This document shows positions 8,515 to 17,616 of a stretch of DNA of 64,000 bases, one piece after another (positions within the stretch are counted from its first letter, which is position 1; each line of letters opens with the position of its first letter). The translations under genes were made by a program, and so were the position numbers. The notes beneath the pieces were generated by a model that worked only from the letters and a program-made list of their open reading frames with translations, was not told where the DNA came from and ran no database searches. The DNA is from Terrabacter sp. 28. Its GTDB lineage: Bacteria > Actinomycetota > Actinomycetes > Actinomycetales > Dermatophilaceae. Location of the stretch: assembly GCA_000955875.1 (NCBI GenBank), contig JYOE01000003.1, forward strand, positions 95,166 through 159,165, in the 5' to 3' direction.

Positions 8515-10406
8515 CGGGACTCCTCGGAGTGGTGGGCGAGGACCGACACGTCGCCTTCGCCGCGCACGACGACCGAGCGGTATGCCGGTGAGTCGGCGAG
8601 CAGGTCGGCGTGCCGACCGCGCGCGGTGGCGACGCCGCCCTCGAGCAGGACGATCTCGTCGGCGTGGTGGAGCAGCAGCGGCGAGGCGGTCATGACGACG
8701 GTGGTGCGGCCCTCGCGGTGGGCACCGAGTCGCTCGGCGATGCGGGCCTCGGTGTGGGCGTCGACGGCCGACGTGGGCTCGACGAGAACGAGCACCTCGG
8801 GGTCGGCCGCGAGCGCGCGCATGAGGACGAGCCGCTGACGCTGACCGCCGGACAGTCCGCGTCCGCGCTCCTCGAGCTCGCCCTGCCAGCCGCCGGGCAG
8901 CGCGTCGAAGACGTCGTCGGCAGCGGCGGTGTGCAGGGCGCGCTCGGCCTGCTCGAGCGTGAGCCGGCCGAGGGGGTCGACCGCCGAGCGCAGCGTGCCC
9001 GCGAAGACCTGGGGCGAGGTGTCGCTCACGAGGATGTGGCGGCGTACGTCGTCGAGCGGCACCCGTGACAGGTCGACCCCGTCGACGGTGACGCCCCACG
9101 GCTGGCGGGCGCGCTCGTCGTCGCGGCGCGCCTGCTCCTCACGGGCACGGGCACGCGCCGATCGCTCGCGGCGGGCCGCGCGCCCCTTGAGCTCCTCGGG
9201 GATCTCGTCACTGACGAGCGCGCCCTCGTCGCTCGGAAGGTAGCGGCCGAGCCGGTCGGCGAACGCCGCGGAGTCGTCGGGCACGGCCGACACGACCATC
9301 GTCATGATGCCGGGCCGGATCACCGCGCCGGACGCCTCGTCGACGATGTCGCCGCCGGTGCGCAGCGCTGCCGGCTCGTCGGGGTGCACCCACGGGGGGC
9401 GCTGGCCCAGCACGGCGATCGCCTTGCGCGCCGAGACCACCGAGCGCGTCCACTTCTGGGCGAACTCGACGAAGGTGCGCATCGGCTGGATGAGGAAGAG
9501 GCCGTAGCCGAGGAAGCTGACGAGCTCGCCGACGGTGAGCCGGCCCTGGGCGACCTCCCGGGTGCCGAGCCACATGAGCGCGACCACGAACCCACCCGAG
9601 AGCAGCACTCCGACGGACTCGACCGCGGCCAGCCAGCGGCCGGCGGAGACCCCCGACTGACGCACGCGCTGGGACTGGCCGGCGTAGTTGCCGCCGAAGG
9701 TGTCCTCGCCGCCGATGCCGCGCAGGATGCGCAGGCCGCCGACGATGTCGGTCGACATCGAGGTCAGCTCGGAGTTGCGCGAGCGCTCGACACCCTGCCA
9801 GCGCTGCATGGGTCGCAGCAGCGGCATGCCGAGGAGGACGAGCAGGGGCGCGGAGACGAGCACGAGGACGCCCATGCGTACGGAGGTGGTGAGCACGATG
9901 CCCGCGACGACGAGGTAGGCGACGAGCTGCGAGATGGCACGGGTCGTGATCTCCATGAGCGCGCCGAACTGGTCGCCGTCGCTGCCGCTCACCGACAGCA
10001 CCTCACCCGTCGGGGTGCGTCGCGTCAGCACGTGGCCGAGCTGGAGCGCCTTGCGGGTGACGAGCTTCGTCGTGCCGTAGAGCGCGATGAGCCACTCGCG
10101 CACGATGACGGTGTGGAACGCGATGCCGCTGCACGCCCCGAAGAGCGTGACGGCCGCGAGCGCGAGCACCCAGCGGGTCGTCACCGCGGTGTCGCCCGCG
10201 ACGATGCCGGTGTCGATGGCGCGACCCACCATCCACGGGCCGACCGTCTGCGGCACCATCCAGATGAGCGCGACGACGAGACCGGCGACGAAGAGCCCGC
10301 CGTTCTGCCGGACCATCCACCAGAGGAAGGCCCGCGGCGTGCGGGTGTCGGGCGCCTCGGCGCCGCGGTCGGTGTAGGCCCGGGTCTGGGGCGGGAAGTC
10401 TCGCAT
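8511..10406 (-). CDS. ABC exporter half-transporter with degenerate Walker A, Walker B and H-loop
   Basis: A 631-residue partner of the downstream ABC gene. The membrane domain spans residues about 25-330. In the NBD the Walker A position reads MTMVVSAVPDDSAAF with no GKS/T. A charged insertion (KGRAARRERSARARAREEQ, residues about 415-435) separates the strands. The signature LSGGQRQR is intact. Walker B reads VLVLVEPTSAVD, with Val replacing the Asp but the Glu retained. The H-loop His is replaced (MTASPLLL). It therefore contributes only the signature half to the one working ATP site. It is the first gene of the pair. Confidence 0.92.
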   Translation of the reverse strand: MRDFPPQTRAYTDRGAEAPDTRTPRAFLWWMVRQNGGLFVAGLVVALIWMVPQTVGPWMVGRAIDTGIVAGDTAVTTRWVLALAAVTLFGACSGIAFHTVIVREWLIALYGTTKLVTRKALQLGHVLTRRTPTGEVLSVSGSDGDQFGALMEITTRAISQLVAYLVVAGIVLTTSVRMGVLVLVSAPLLVLLGMPLLRPMQRWQGVERSRNSELTSMSTDIVGGLRILRGIGGEDTFGGNYAGQSQRVRQSGVSAGRWLAAVESVGVLLSGGFVVALMWLGTREVAQGRLTVGELVSFLGYGLFLIQPMRTFVEFAQKWTRSVVSARKAIAVLGQRPPWVHPDEPAALRTGGDIVDEASGAVIRPGIMTMVVSAVPDDSAAFADRLGRYLPSDEGALVSDEIPEELKGRAARRERSARARAREEQARRDDERARQPWGVTVDGVDLSRVPLDDVRRHILVSDTSPQVFAGTLRSAVDPLGRLTLEQAERALHTAAADDVFDALPGGWQGELEERGRGLSGGQRQRLVLMRALAADPEVLVLVEPTSAVDAHTEARIAERLGAHREGRTTVVMTASPLLLHHADEIVLLEGGVATARGRHADLLADSPAYRSVVVRGEGDVSVLAHHSEESR

Positions 10407-10500
10407 GGCCCGTCCACCCTAGGCCGGGCCACCGACACCGACCCACCGGTTTTTCGGGCGGCGGGTCGGCGTCGGTCGTGAGCACTCAGGCGTCGATCAC

Positions 10501-10560
10501 GTATGCCGTGGCGTATGCCGTGGCGTATGCCGTGATGGATGCCGTGGCGTGCGCTGTCAC
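10501..10560. repeat. 12-base tandem repeat, unit GTATGCCGTGGC
   Basis: Two exact units (10501-10524) are followed by three increasingly diverged ones up to 10560, the last reaching the stop codon of the neighbouring secreted-protein gene. The unit contains GTATGCCG, an octamer scattered through this window on both strands. Slippage around one such site may have produced the array. The rest of the gap 10407-10556 shows only a degenerate family A repeat near 10479. Confidence 0.75.
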
Positions 10561-12293
10561 GGGGTGGGGTCGGCCAGGGCCGCCGAGCGGATGTCGCTGT
10601 TGCCGAAGCGGGCCGACGTGCCGGTGCACTGCGTCGCGACGGCGGGCCGGGTGGCGGCCGGGTTCGTGTAGAGCGCTGCCCGGTACGCGTCGACCGCCGG
10701 GCAGTGGTCGGCGTCCCGGACGTCGTTCCAGACGGCCACGACACCGGTGCGGGAGGCGGCGGCATACACGTAGTCGCCGAGGAACTCGTCGGTCAGGGAG
10801 TTCGCCGACGAGCCCCGCGGGTCACCCACGGCGCCGCGGTGGAGCACCCCGAACGGACCGATCGCGCCGCCCGCCACGTCGGCGTGGAGCACCACACCCA
10901 CGAGGCCGCGCGGTGACGTCGTGTCCTCCCGGTACGGCGTCGTGAAGGCGTTGTAGACGATGTAGGCGTCGGTCCCGGTCGGCGAGATCGCCGGCGCGGT
11001 GTAGACGGGTCGGTCGCCCGCCGCGACCGGCACGCTCGTCGGACCGGTCCAGGTGGCGCCGCCGTTGGTCGACGTGTCGAGCATGAGCTCCTCGTTGTTC
11101 AGCCCGTTCCGGGCGTCGGCCCACGTCATGACGATCCGGTTCGTCGCGCCGGCTCCGGTCGGGGCGCCGTTCGCGATGTCGACGCTGGGTGCGGCCGCGA
11201 GGTCGACCCGAGCGCCGCCGAGACCGTCCATGACGGGGCGACCCTGGACCGGGTCGAACACGCCGGGCCTGGTGACCGACGTGATGAGCGTCGGGCCGGT
11301 GAAGTGCGTGCCGGCGTCGGTCGAGCGGTACATCGCCTCGTAGCTGGTCCCGTTCCTCGTGGCGATGCCGAACACGTACACGTTGCCGCGGCTGTCGGTG
11401 CGGACGGTGCAGCCGTCGGGCTGGGAGTTGATGCCGTTGTTGGTCGCCGGGCTCACCTGCCGGCTCGTCCACGTGGCGCCGCCGTCGCGCGAAACCGACA
11501 CGATGAGGGGCGTGGGGAGGGCGTTGCCCTTCTCCTGGCCGCGGAAAGACGCCCAGCACACGTAGGTCGTGCCGAAGAAGGGGCTGCTCGACGCGTTGTC
11601 CGACCAGATCTGCTCCTTGTCGGAGAAGGTCGTCGACGACTGCTTGGAGATGACCACGGGTGCCGACCACGTCGGGTTGTGCGTCGCCGACGCGCTGGCG
11701 GCGTCGTCGGTGTGCGACACGGCGATGGCCTCGAAGCCCTTGAAGGCTCCCGACCGGGGGAAGTTCGCCGCGAGGTTCGCGTAGTAGAGGCGCGAGCCGT
11801 TGTCCCAGGAGAAGTGTCCGGAGGCGTCGGGTCGCGGGCCGAAGGCCAGGGCCGGGTCGCCGTCGGAGGCGAGGCCGGCCTCGAAGTAGCCGGGGAGCGT
11901 GCCGATGGGGCCGACCACCGGCTGGCAGGCCGCAGGGCCGAGGCAGCCGCGCGCGCTCCAGCCGGTGTAGGTGGGCTGGACCCACGAAGCTCCACTGGTC
12001 GTGGAGAAGTAGATGCCGGAGACGCCGACGCCGTCGGTGAAGGGACAGGTCGTCGGATCACCGGCGGCGCATCCCTCCTCGTCGATCTCGTCGTTCGACC
12101 CGGCGGCCACGACCGTCGGCGCGTGCGCGTCGATCGCGACGGCGGGCTCGTTCTGCTTGTTCTGGGAGAAGGGCGTCACCGGGCTTCCGTTGCTGACAAG
12201 GGCGTCGGATGGCGCGGCGACTGCGACTGCGGCACCTGTGAGGGCGGTGGCCAGGGATGCCAGCGCAGCGGTGATGATTCGAGGTCGACGCAT
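10557..12293 (-). CDS. Secreted BNR-repeat/sialidase-like beta-propeller protein
   Basis: A 578-residue protein with a Sec signal peptide: a basic start MRRPR, a hydrophobic core ITAALASLATALTGAAVAVA and probable cleavage near residue 27. The mature part contains several Asp-box-like BNR motifs (SRDGGATWTSRQV, STDAGTHFTGP, STNGGATWTG, STTSGASWVQP) typical of sialidase-fold beta-propellers. Paired cysteines (EEGCAAGDPTTC, RGCLGPAAC) suggest disulphides. The sialidase FRIP-type arginine motif and catalytic Tyr/Glu were not recognised, so I do not claim hydrolase activity. It is monocistronic between the ABC operon and a divergent gene. The role may be glycan binding or enzymatic. Confidence 0.8.
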   Translation of the reverse strand: MRRPRIITAALASLATALTGAAVAVAAPSDALVSNGSPVTPFSQNKQNEPAVAIDAHAPTVVAAGSNDEIDEEGCAAGDPTTCPFTDGVGVSGIYFSTTSGASWVQPTYTGWSARGCLGPAACQPVVGPIGTLPGYFEAGLASDGDPALAFGPRPDASGHFSWDNGSRLYYANLAANFPRSGAFKGFEAIAVSHTDDAASASATHNPTWSAPVVISKQSSTTFSDKEQIWSDNASSSPFFGTTYVCWASFRGQEKGNALPTPLIVSVSRDGGATWTSRQVSPATNNGINSQPDGCTVRTDSRGNVYVFGIATRNGTSYEAMYRSTDAGTHFTGPTLITSVTRPGVFDPVQGRPVMDGLGGARVDLAAAPSVDIANGAPTGAGATNRIVMTWADARNGLNNEELMLDTSTNGGATWTGPTSVPVAAGDRPVYTAPAISPTGTDAYIVYNAFTTPYREDTTSPRGLVGVVLHADVAGGAIGPFGVLHRGAVGDPRGSSANSLTDEFLGDYVYAAASRTGVVAVWNDVRDADHCPAVDAYRAALYTNPAATRPAVATQCTGTSARFGNSDIRSAALADPTP

Positions 12294-12593
12294 GGTGTGG
12301 TCCGATCATCGGGGGTGGTTGATGTCGGTCGTCGGCGTCGGCGCCCGCGGCGGCCACCTCCCAGAGTGCTCCCGCCCGGACGTCGACGACAAGACGTCCC
12401 CGCCCCTCCCGTCGAGTGCTCACTTCCCGACACACCCCCTCCGCTCGGGTGCCCACTTCCCGACATGCCCCTCTCGTCGAGTGCTCACTTCCTGAGAGCG
12501 GCCATCCCCACCCCCAGGGCACTAGGCGGAGTTCTCCACAGACCGCGTTGCCAGCGTGGCCGCCCGGCGGCGGAGCGGGTCAGCCTCGGTGCC
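12294..12593. repeat. Intergenic region holding family A repeats
   Basis: This 300-base divergent gap holds three recognisable copies: 12413-12432, a diverged one at 12447-12465 and 12477-12497. A degenerate one lies near 12365. All are in the same orientation, spaced about 32 bases, with CCC-rich spacers. Promoters for the secreted protein and for the AbiEi-like gene must lie here, but no convincing -35/-10 pair was identified. No gene was seen. Confidence 0.7.
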
Positions 12594-13616
12594 ATGACCG
12601 TTTACCTGCCGTCCACGCCGTTCTCAGTCGTCCACGGGCGGGCGCTCGGTTTCACCGATCGCGAGCTGGCCGCCGACCACCTGGACCGTCCATTCCGAGG
12701 AGTTCGCTCCGTTGATCCGCCGACGACCCTCATCGAGCGGGCCATGGCACTTCAATGCGTCCTGCCCGAGATGACGGCGTTCTCTCACGTGACGTCAGCG
12801 CAGCTTCACGGCCTTCCGTTGTCCTACGCCCTCGAGGCCGATGACCGGCTGCACGTGTGTCGCCCCATTGACACGGCACACGTGCGCCGCAGCGGAGTGG
12901 TCGGCCACCGGGCTCTCCACCCCCGATCCGTCACCCGGGCGCACGGGCTGCCGGTCATCGCGCTGGACGACACCTGGGTCGATCTCGGTGAGCTGGTCGG
13001 GCGGGGCAAGCCGATGGGGTTGGACGATGCCATCGTTGTCGGTGACGCGTGCGCCACGGCCCTGAAGAGCGTCAGCCCGCTGAGGAAGGCGTTGGCGAGA
13101 CGGGTCAGGCCTCGGGGCAAGAAGCTGCTGACGGAGGCGCTGGAGCTCATCCGCGTGAACTCCTGGTCGCCGCGAGAGACACAGGCCCGGATCATGTTGG
13201 TGCGCGGGGGCCTTCCAGAGCCGACCCCCAACCAACCCGTCTACGCGTCCTGGAATCCGAAGGTGCTCCTCGGCTTCGGCGATCTGGTCTGGCAGTTCGA
13301 CCTCCCAGACGGCCGCAAGGTTCGTGTCATCGGCGAGTACCAGGGCGCGGAGTTCCATTCCGCACCTGAACAACGGGCGCGCGACAAGACACGACGCCGT
13401 CGATTCACCCGCGACGGATGGACCGTCATCGAGATCTGGGCGGCCGACATGGCGGGAGCGAGCGCACGATGGGCGCTTGTTCGGCGGTTTGCCCACGAGC
13501 TGGGCGTGCCGGAGTCGGCCTTGACACTTCAGGACACCGATCCTCACTTCTTCTCGCGCCATGCCATCGACGCTGCCATCGCGCGGGACGACAGGCGGCG
13601 GGCGCGCTGGGCTTGA
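12594..13616 (+). CDS. AbiEi-like/DUF559-type protein with C-terminal endonuclease-like fold
   Basis: A 340-residue protein of a class common in actinobacterial genomes. The N-terminal half (residues about 20-180) resembles the AbiEi antitoxin/transcriptional regulator region: FSHVTSAQLHGLPL, then VVGHRAL and VIALDDTWVDL. The C-terminal half has a very short patch-repair/restriction-like core: VRVIGEYQGAEFHS, a Gln/Asp pair EQRARDKTRRRRF, and DGWTVIEIWAADM. No cognate toxin gene is adjacent. The ATG at 12594 was chosen because the upstream open frame runs antisense through the secreted-protein gene and lacks similarity. A paralogous but broken gene lies near 48 kb. Function is unknown; a defence or regulatory role is a guess. 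Confidence 0.75.
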   Translation: MTVYLPSTPFSVVHGRALGFTDRELAADHLDRPFRGVRSVDPPTTLIERAMALQCVLPEMTAFSHVTSAQLHGLPLSYALEADDRLHVCRPIDTAHVRRSGVVGHRALHPRSVTRAHGLPVIALDDTWVDLGELVGRGKPMGLDDAIVVGDACATALKSVSPLRKALARRVRPRGKKLLTEALELIRVNSWSPRETQARIMLVRGGLPEPTPNQPVYASWNPKVLLGFGDLVWQFDLPDGRKVRVIGEYQGAEFHSAPEQRARDKTRRRRFTRDGWTVIEIWAADMAGASARWALVRRFAHELGVPESALTLQDTDPHFFSRHAIDAAIARDDRRRARWA

Positions 13617-13628
13617 GCGCGGACGGCG

Positions 13629-13680
13629 GGAGTGAGCACTCGACGGCGCACGGGCGTCGGGAAGTGAGCACTCGAGGGGG
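13629..13680. repeat. Two family A repeat copies
   Basis: Copies at about 13629-13649 (GGGAGTGAGCACTCGACG) and 13658-13678 (GTCGGGAAGTGAGCACTCGA), both in reverse orientation. They fill the convergent gap between the AbiEi-like gene and the FdrA-DUF1116 gene. Confidence 0.8.
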
Positions 13681-13683
13681 CCG

Positions 13684-16677
13684 TCAGGCCCGGGCGGCCT
13701 TCGCGAGGGCCGCGAGGGCTTGGGTGAAGCACTGATCGGGCGGGGTGACGAGCCCGGCCCCGACCTGGCCCGTGCCCGCGACGCGCCCGGCCATGCCGGT
13801 GTTGATCTGCGGGAGGATGCCGGTGCGCACCACCGAGGTGACGTCGATGCCGGTCGGAGTGCCGCGGAACTCGAGGATCGGCACCTGGTAGGCCGTGTGC
13901 TCCCCCGTCGTGATCTCGTACATCGTCTGCGTGGCCCGCAGCGCGAACGGCACGTCGCCACCGACGAACTTCACGATGGCCGGGGCCGCCGCCATGGCGA
14001 ACCCGCCGATGCCCGCCGTCTCGGTGATGGCTGAGTCACCGATGTCCGGGTTGGCGTCGTCGGGGCCGTAGGACCCGAGGAACAGCCCCTCCGGGGTGTT
14101 GGCCGGACCGGTGAACCACTCGTCGCCCGTGCCGGACACGCGGATGCCGAAGTCGGTGCCGTTGCGCGCCATGGTCGTCACCACCGACGAACCCGGGATG
14201 CCATGAGCGGCAAGGGTGCTCAGCTTGCAGGCGGGCATGCCGAGGTTGAGGAAGAAGTGCTCGTTGGCCCCGGAGAAGCGCACCGCCTCGGCGATGTCGC
14301 TCGACGGCGCGTCGGCGGTGATCATCGTCGGCAGCAGCTCGCGCAGCAGCATGAGCGAGCCGGCGCGGTTGCGGTTGTGGCCCTCGTCGCCCATCTGGAG
14401 CATCTGGGAGATGATCGCCTTGATGTCGATGGCGCCCTCGCGCCCGACTCGGGTGCGCACGGACTGCTGGAGGATCGGGCCGAGCACGGTGTTCATCCAC
14501 CGCAGCCGGTCGATGACCTCGGGCCCGTAGGCGCCGTAGCGCAGCACCTTGCCGAGCCCCTCGTTGAGCGAGCACCACGACGTGTTGTCGTGCACCTCGT
14601 CGCGCAGCTCGTAGACCCACATCGACGGACTGATGACCCCCGCCATCGGCCCGACCGCGTCGCGGTGGTGGCACGGCTCGAGCGTGATGCCGTCGCCCTT
14701 CTCGAGCTTCGCCTCGGCCTCGTCAGCCGTGTCGGCGAGGCCCTCGAAGAGCATCGCGCCGATGAGCGCACCCTTGAGCGGCCCCGAGGCGCGGGCGAAC
14801 TCGATGGGCGGACCCGCGTGCAGGAAGGTGCCGCGCTCCAGGCCGAGGGCCTGCGACGCCGGCCGCACGTCGACGAGGTCGGCTCCCGCAGCGACCATCC
14901 GGCGCAGGGCCTCGGCGTTGGCCTCGTCGCGCCTCGGGTCGGCAAGCACGCGGGCGAGGTCACCGGACGTGCCGGCGATCGGCGGCTGCCACGCCGCCTC
15001 GGTGACCGGGACCGCCTGTGCCCGAAGCGCATCCGCGAAGAGGGACACGCCGACGGTCGCGACGGAGACATCCTGAGTGAGCAGTCCGCCCACGGGTTCG
15101 GGGCCTGCCGCCGCCAGACTCCCGCTTGCATATGCCGCGTGGCCGGTCGTCGTGCCCACCGGCCACGTCTCCCGGCCGAGCAGGTGGATGGCGTGCCGGG
15201 TCGCGAGCGCGTTGGACAGCAGCACGGTCGCTCCCGCGGCGACCAGGGTCTCGGCGCACCGGTCCAGCCCCTGCGGGTCGCCCGTCGTGCCGGTGAGCGA
15301 CACGACGACGGGCAGGTTCCGCGAGTCGGCGGCCGCGGTCTCACGGGCGGCGCGGATGGCCTCCGCCAGCTCCGGAGCCGGGTCGGGGTGTGCCCCGTGC
15401 CCGAGCACGAGGTCCAGCAGCAGCACACCGCAGGTGGGGTCGGCGGCCTCCGCGGCGATGCGCTCGAGGCGCAGCGACGGGTCGATCATCGGGTGCGCAC
15501 GGCCCTGGGTCATCGAGTCGTCGCCGAAGTCGATGACGACGTGGCCCGTGTCGCGCAGATCAGCGCGGAGGGCGAGCTCTGGACGGAGCGGGGTGTTCGA
15601 GCGCACGTCACCGAGGTACTCCGCGGCGATGAGCATGGCCTCGTCGGCGAGGGTGCCGCCGCAGAAGAGGCCGCGCAACGAACCGGACCCCAGCTCGTCG
15701 CTCGAGGGCCCGCTCCACTCCGGCCACCCGCGTTCCGTGGTCTCGTCCGTGGCGCCAGTGCCGCCAGTGCCGCCCGCGTTGCCGAGGGCCGCCTCGACCG
15801 CGGCCGTGAGGTCGGGACGCCCGGCCCCGAGCGTCGCCCAGTGGACCGGCTTGCCCAGCCCGGCGGCATACGCCTCCAGGTCGGCGAGGACCTCGGGGGC
15901 CGGCGGCTTGGACACGATGAGGATCGACTCGGTGGCGGGGTCGGCGGCGAGCGCGGCGAGCGCCTGCTTCGTCGAGCGCGCAGCCACCGCGGACGAGAGG
16001 TCACGGCCGCCGACACCGAGGCAGTGGCTGATGCCGACTCCGGCCGCGTCGAGCAGGCACATCACCTGCTGCGCACCCGTGCCAGATGCCGCGACGATGC
16101 CGACGGACCCCTGCCGCACGACGTTGGCGAAGCCGAGTGCGACCCCGCCGACGACAGCGGTGCCGCAGTCGGGGCCCATGACGAGCACACCCGCGCGCGC
16201 TGCGGCGTCCTTGAGTGCCACCTCGTCCTCGACGGGCACGTTGTCGGAGAAGACGAGCACGGAGATGCCCGCGCGGACTGCATCGAGGGCTTCGGTGATC
16301 GCGTGCTCACCCGGCACCGAGACGAGCGCGAGGTCCGCACCGGACAGCCTGATCGCACCACCGAGCGTGCGCGGCTGCGGCGCCTCCCCCAAGCCCGAAC
16401 CGCTTGCGGCAGAGCGTTTCTGGGTCAACGCGCCCTCGAGAGCCGACAGTCCGGCAGCCACACCGTCCTCGTCGCCGCGGATCGCCACGACGAGGTCGTT
16501 CGGTGCCGAGCCCGGCACGTCGAAGCCCATGCCGCGGATCACCTCGAGGTTGAGCTCGGTCGCCATGGCGACCTGCGCCGCCTCGACCCCGGGCGCCGAG
16601 GCGACCGTGCGGGAGACCTGCATCAGGGTCACCGAGTCGAAGTAGGCACCGCTTCTCAGCTCGACGTGGTCAGCCAC
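13684..16677 (-). CDS. fdrA: FdrA-DUF1116 fusion, putative carbamoyltransferase large subunit
   Basis: A 997-residue fusion. Residues about 1-480 are FdrA-like: acyl-CoA-synthetase-type Rossmann domains with VFSDNVPVEDEVALKDAA, VMGPDCGTAVVGG, GIVAASGTGAQQ and GVGGRDLS. Residues about 540-990 are DUF1116. In E. coli these are separate genes (fdrA, ylbE) which, with the DUF2877 gene ylbF, are known as allFGH and encode oxamate carbamoyltransferase. That enzyme converts oxalurate and phosphate to oxamate and carbamoyl phosphate. Here the DUF2877 gene lies just upstream, overlapping by 8 bases. The GTG start at 16677 has a GGAAGGAG ribosome site six bases before it, inside the DUF2877 coding end. 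The true substrate may instead be ureidomalonate, given the uracil permease and barbiturase in the locus. Confidence 0.85.
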   Translation of the reverse strand: MADHVELRSGAYFDSVTLMQVSRTVASAPGVEAAQVAMATELNLEVIRGMGFDVPGSAPNDLVVAIRGDEDGVAAGLSALEGALTQKRSAASGSGLGEAPQPRTLGGAIRLSGADLALVSVPGEHAITEALDAVRAGISVLVFSDNVPVEDEVALKDAAARAGVLVMGPDCGTAVVGGVALGFANVVRQGSVGIVAASGTGAQQVMCLLDAAGVGISHCLGVGGRDLSSAVAARSTKQALAALAADPATESILIVSKPPAPEVLADLEAYAAGLGKPVHWATLGAGRPDLTAAVEAALGNAGGTGGTGATDETTERGWPEWSGPSSDELGSGSLRGLFCGGTLADEAMLIAAEYLGDVRSNTPLRPELALRADLRDTGHVVIDFGDDSMTQGRAHPMIDPSLRLERIAAEAADPTCGVLLLDLVLGHGAHPDPAPELAEAIRAARETAAADSRNLPVVVSLTGTTGDPQGLDRCAETLVAAGATVLLSNALATRHAIHLLGRETWPVGTTTGHAAYASGSLAAAGPEPVGGLLTQDVSVATVGVSLFADALRAQAVPVTEAAWQPPIAGTSGDLARVLADPRRDEANAEALRRMVAAGADLVDVRPASQALGLERGTFLHAGPPIEFARASGPLKGALIGAMLFEGLADTADEAEAKLEKGDGITLEPCHHRDAVGPMAGVISPSMWVYELRDEVHDNTSWCSLNEGLGKVLRYGAYGPEVIDRLRWMNTVLGPILQQSVRTRVGREGAIDIKAIISQMLQMGDEGHNRNRAGSLMLLRELLPTMITADAPSSDIAEAVRFSGANEHFFLNLGMPACKLSTLAAHGIPGSSVVTTMARNGTDFGIRVSGTGDEWFTGPANTPEGLFLGSYGPDDANPDIGDSAITETAGIGGFAMAAAPAIVKFVGGDVPFALRATQTMYEITTGEHTAYQVPILEFRGTPTGIDVTSVVRTGILPQINTGMAGRVAGTGQVGAGLVTPPDQCFTQALAALAKAARA

Positions 16678-17500
16678 GGCAGGCTCCTTCCTGGGGGGTG
16701 GTCTCGAGGGAGGCGTCGAGGGCACGCAGGGTGCCGGTGACGCCGGACAGCAGGTCACGGCCGGACGAGTGCCCGATCGCGAGCACCCGGTCGACGAGCT
16801 CGGGTGCGGCGACGCCGGACACGAGGCCGGTGACGAGGCGCACGACGTCGGGGACGGCATACCCGGCGCCGGCGGCCACGAGGAGGGCTGCGGACAGGCT
16901 CGTCGTCGCGGTGAGTCGGGCGCGCACCTCGGCGAGGACGGCCGCGTGCGCCCGGCGCGCGCGGGGAGCGTCGACAGCGCCCAGGGCGAGGAGCAGTCCG
17001 CAGATCGCGTCGTCACCGCTGGGGGTCAGCCCGCGACCGGCGCCGAGGAGGCCGCGCACCCCGGGGTCGACGGAGCGCCCGGCGAGCGCCGCGGTGGCGA
17101 GCTCGTGGGCCAGGTCGCCGAGCACGCCCGGCTCGCGCAGGCCGGTCGGGGGGCCGGGGCGGCGCTGCGCAGGCCGCACGCGCGGTGGGTGCTGCAACCG
17201 CGCGGCGACGACGTCAGCCCGCGGAAGGCGTACGCGGCCCTGCCCGACGACGACGTGCGCGCCGGCCTCGAGACCCCAGTCGACCTCGGCCGCCGGCAGC
17301 GCGAGGCGCAGCCCGATCGGCAGCGCCAGAGCGTCGGAGGCGAGCAGCGCGAGCACCCGCTCGTGGGCGCCGAGCTCGACGTAGAGGCAGGTCGGGAACG
17401 CGGCCACGACGCGGCGCCGGCGCGGGGCATCGGCGACCTCGGCCGCCAGGAGGGGCGACATCGAGGCCGGCAGCAACGTCACGTCGAGCCCGTCGTCCAT
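16670..17500 (-). CDS. DUF2877 (AllH/YlbF-like) subunit of a putative carbamoyltransferase
   Basis: A 276-residue protein with the family hallmark GLTPSGDDAICGLLLAL near residues 158-174. The central region GHSSGRDLLSGVTGTLRAL near the C-terminus is also typical. In E. coli the homologue works with FdrA and DUF1116 in oxamate carbamoyltransferase. Here it is first in a two-gene operon, and its stop overlaps the next gene's start by 8 bases. It is divergent from the PucR gene, with 116 bases between. The C-terminal codons double as the ribosome-binding site of the fusion gene, implying coupled synthesis of subunits in a fixed ratio. Confidence 0.8.
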   Translation of the reverse strand: MDDGLDVTLLPASMSPLLAAEVADAPRRRRVVAAFPTCLYVELGAHERVLALLASDALALPIGLRLALPAAEVDWGLEAGAHVVVGQGRVRLPRADVVAARLQHPPRVRPAQRRPGPPTGLREPGVLGDLAHELATAALAGRSVDPGVRGLLGAGRGLTPSGDDAICGLLLALGAVDAPRARRAHAAVLAEVRARLTATTSLSAALLVAAGAGYAVPDVVRLVTGLVSGVAAPELVDRVLAIGHSSGRDLLSGVTGTLRALDASLETTPQEGACRG

Positions 17501-17542
17501 GGGGCGTGCACCTCCCGCCGTTCCCGCGCGTAGGCCGCACGA

Positions 17543-17559
17543 GTGCCCACGTACGGCAC
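17543..17559. promoter_or_regulatory. Candidate operator GTGCC-N7-GGCAC between DUF2877 and pucR genes
   Basis: Arms GTGCC 17543-17547 and GGCAC 17555-17559 surround an ACGT centre, in the only shared regulatory region of the divergent carbamoyltransferase and PucR genes. Related GTGCC/GGCAC palindromes occur before the permease gene and before hyuA. Short GC-rich arms can arise by chance. Confidence 0.3.
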
Positions 17560-17616
17560 GGTCCGCCCGGCGCGGTCCGCTGACGTGACGCTATCCACGC
17601 GGCGTAGGGTGCGCTC

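Noticed and set aside
10557..12293. Functional sialidase
   Set aside because: Asp-box repeats are present, but the FRIP arginine motif and catalytic Tyr/Glu were not identified.
14203..16740. 845-residue plus-strand open frame
   Set aside because: It is antisense to the FdrA-DUF1116 fusion, Arg/Ala/Gly-rich, with no recognisable domain. High GC leaves long open frames on both strands.
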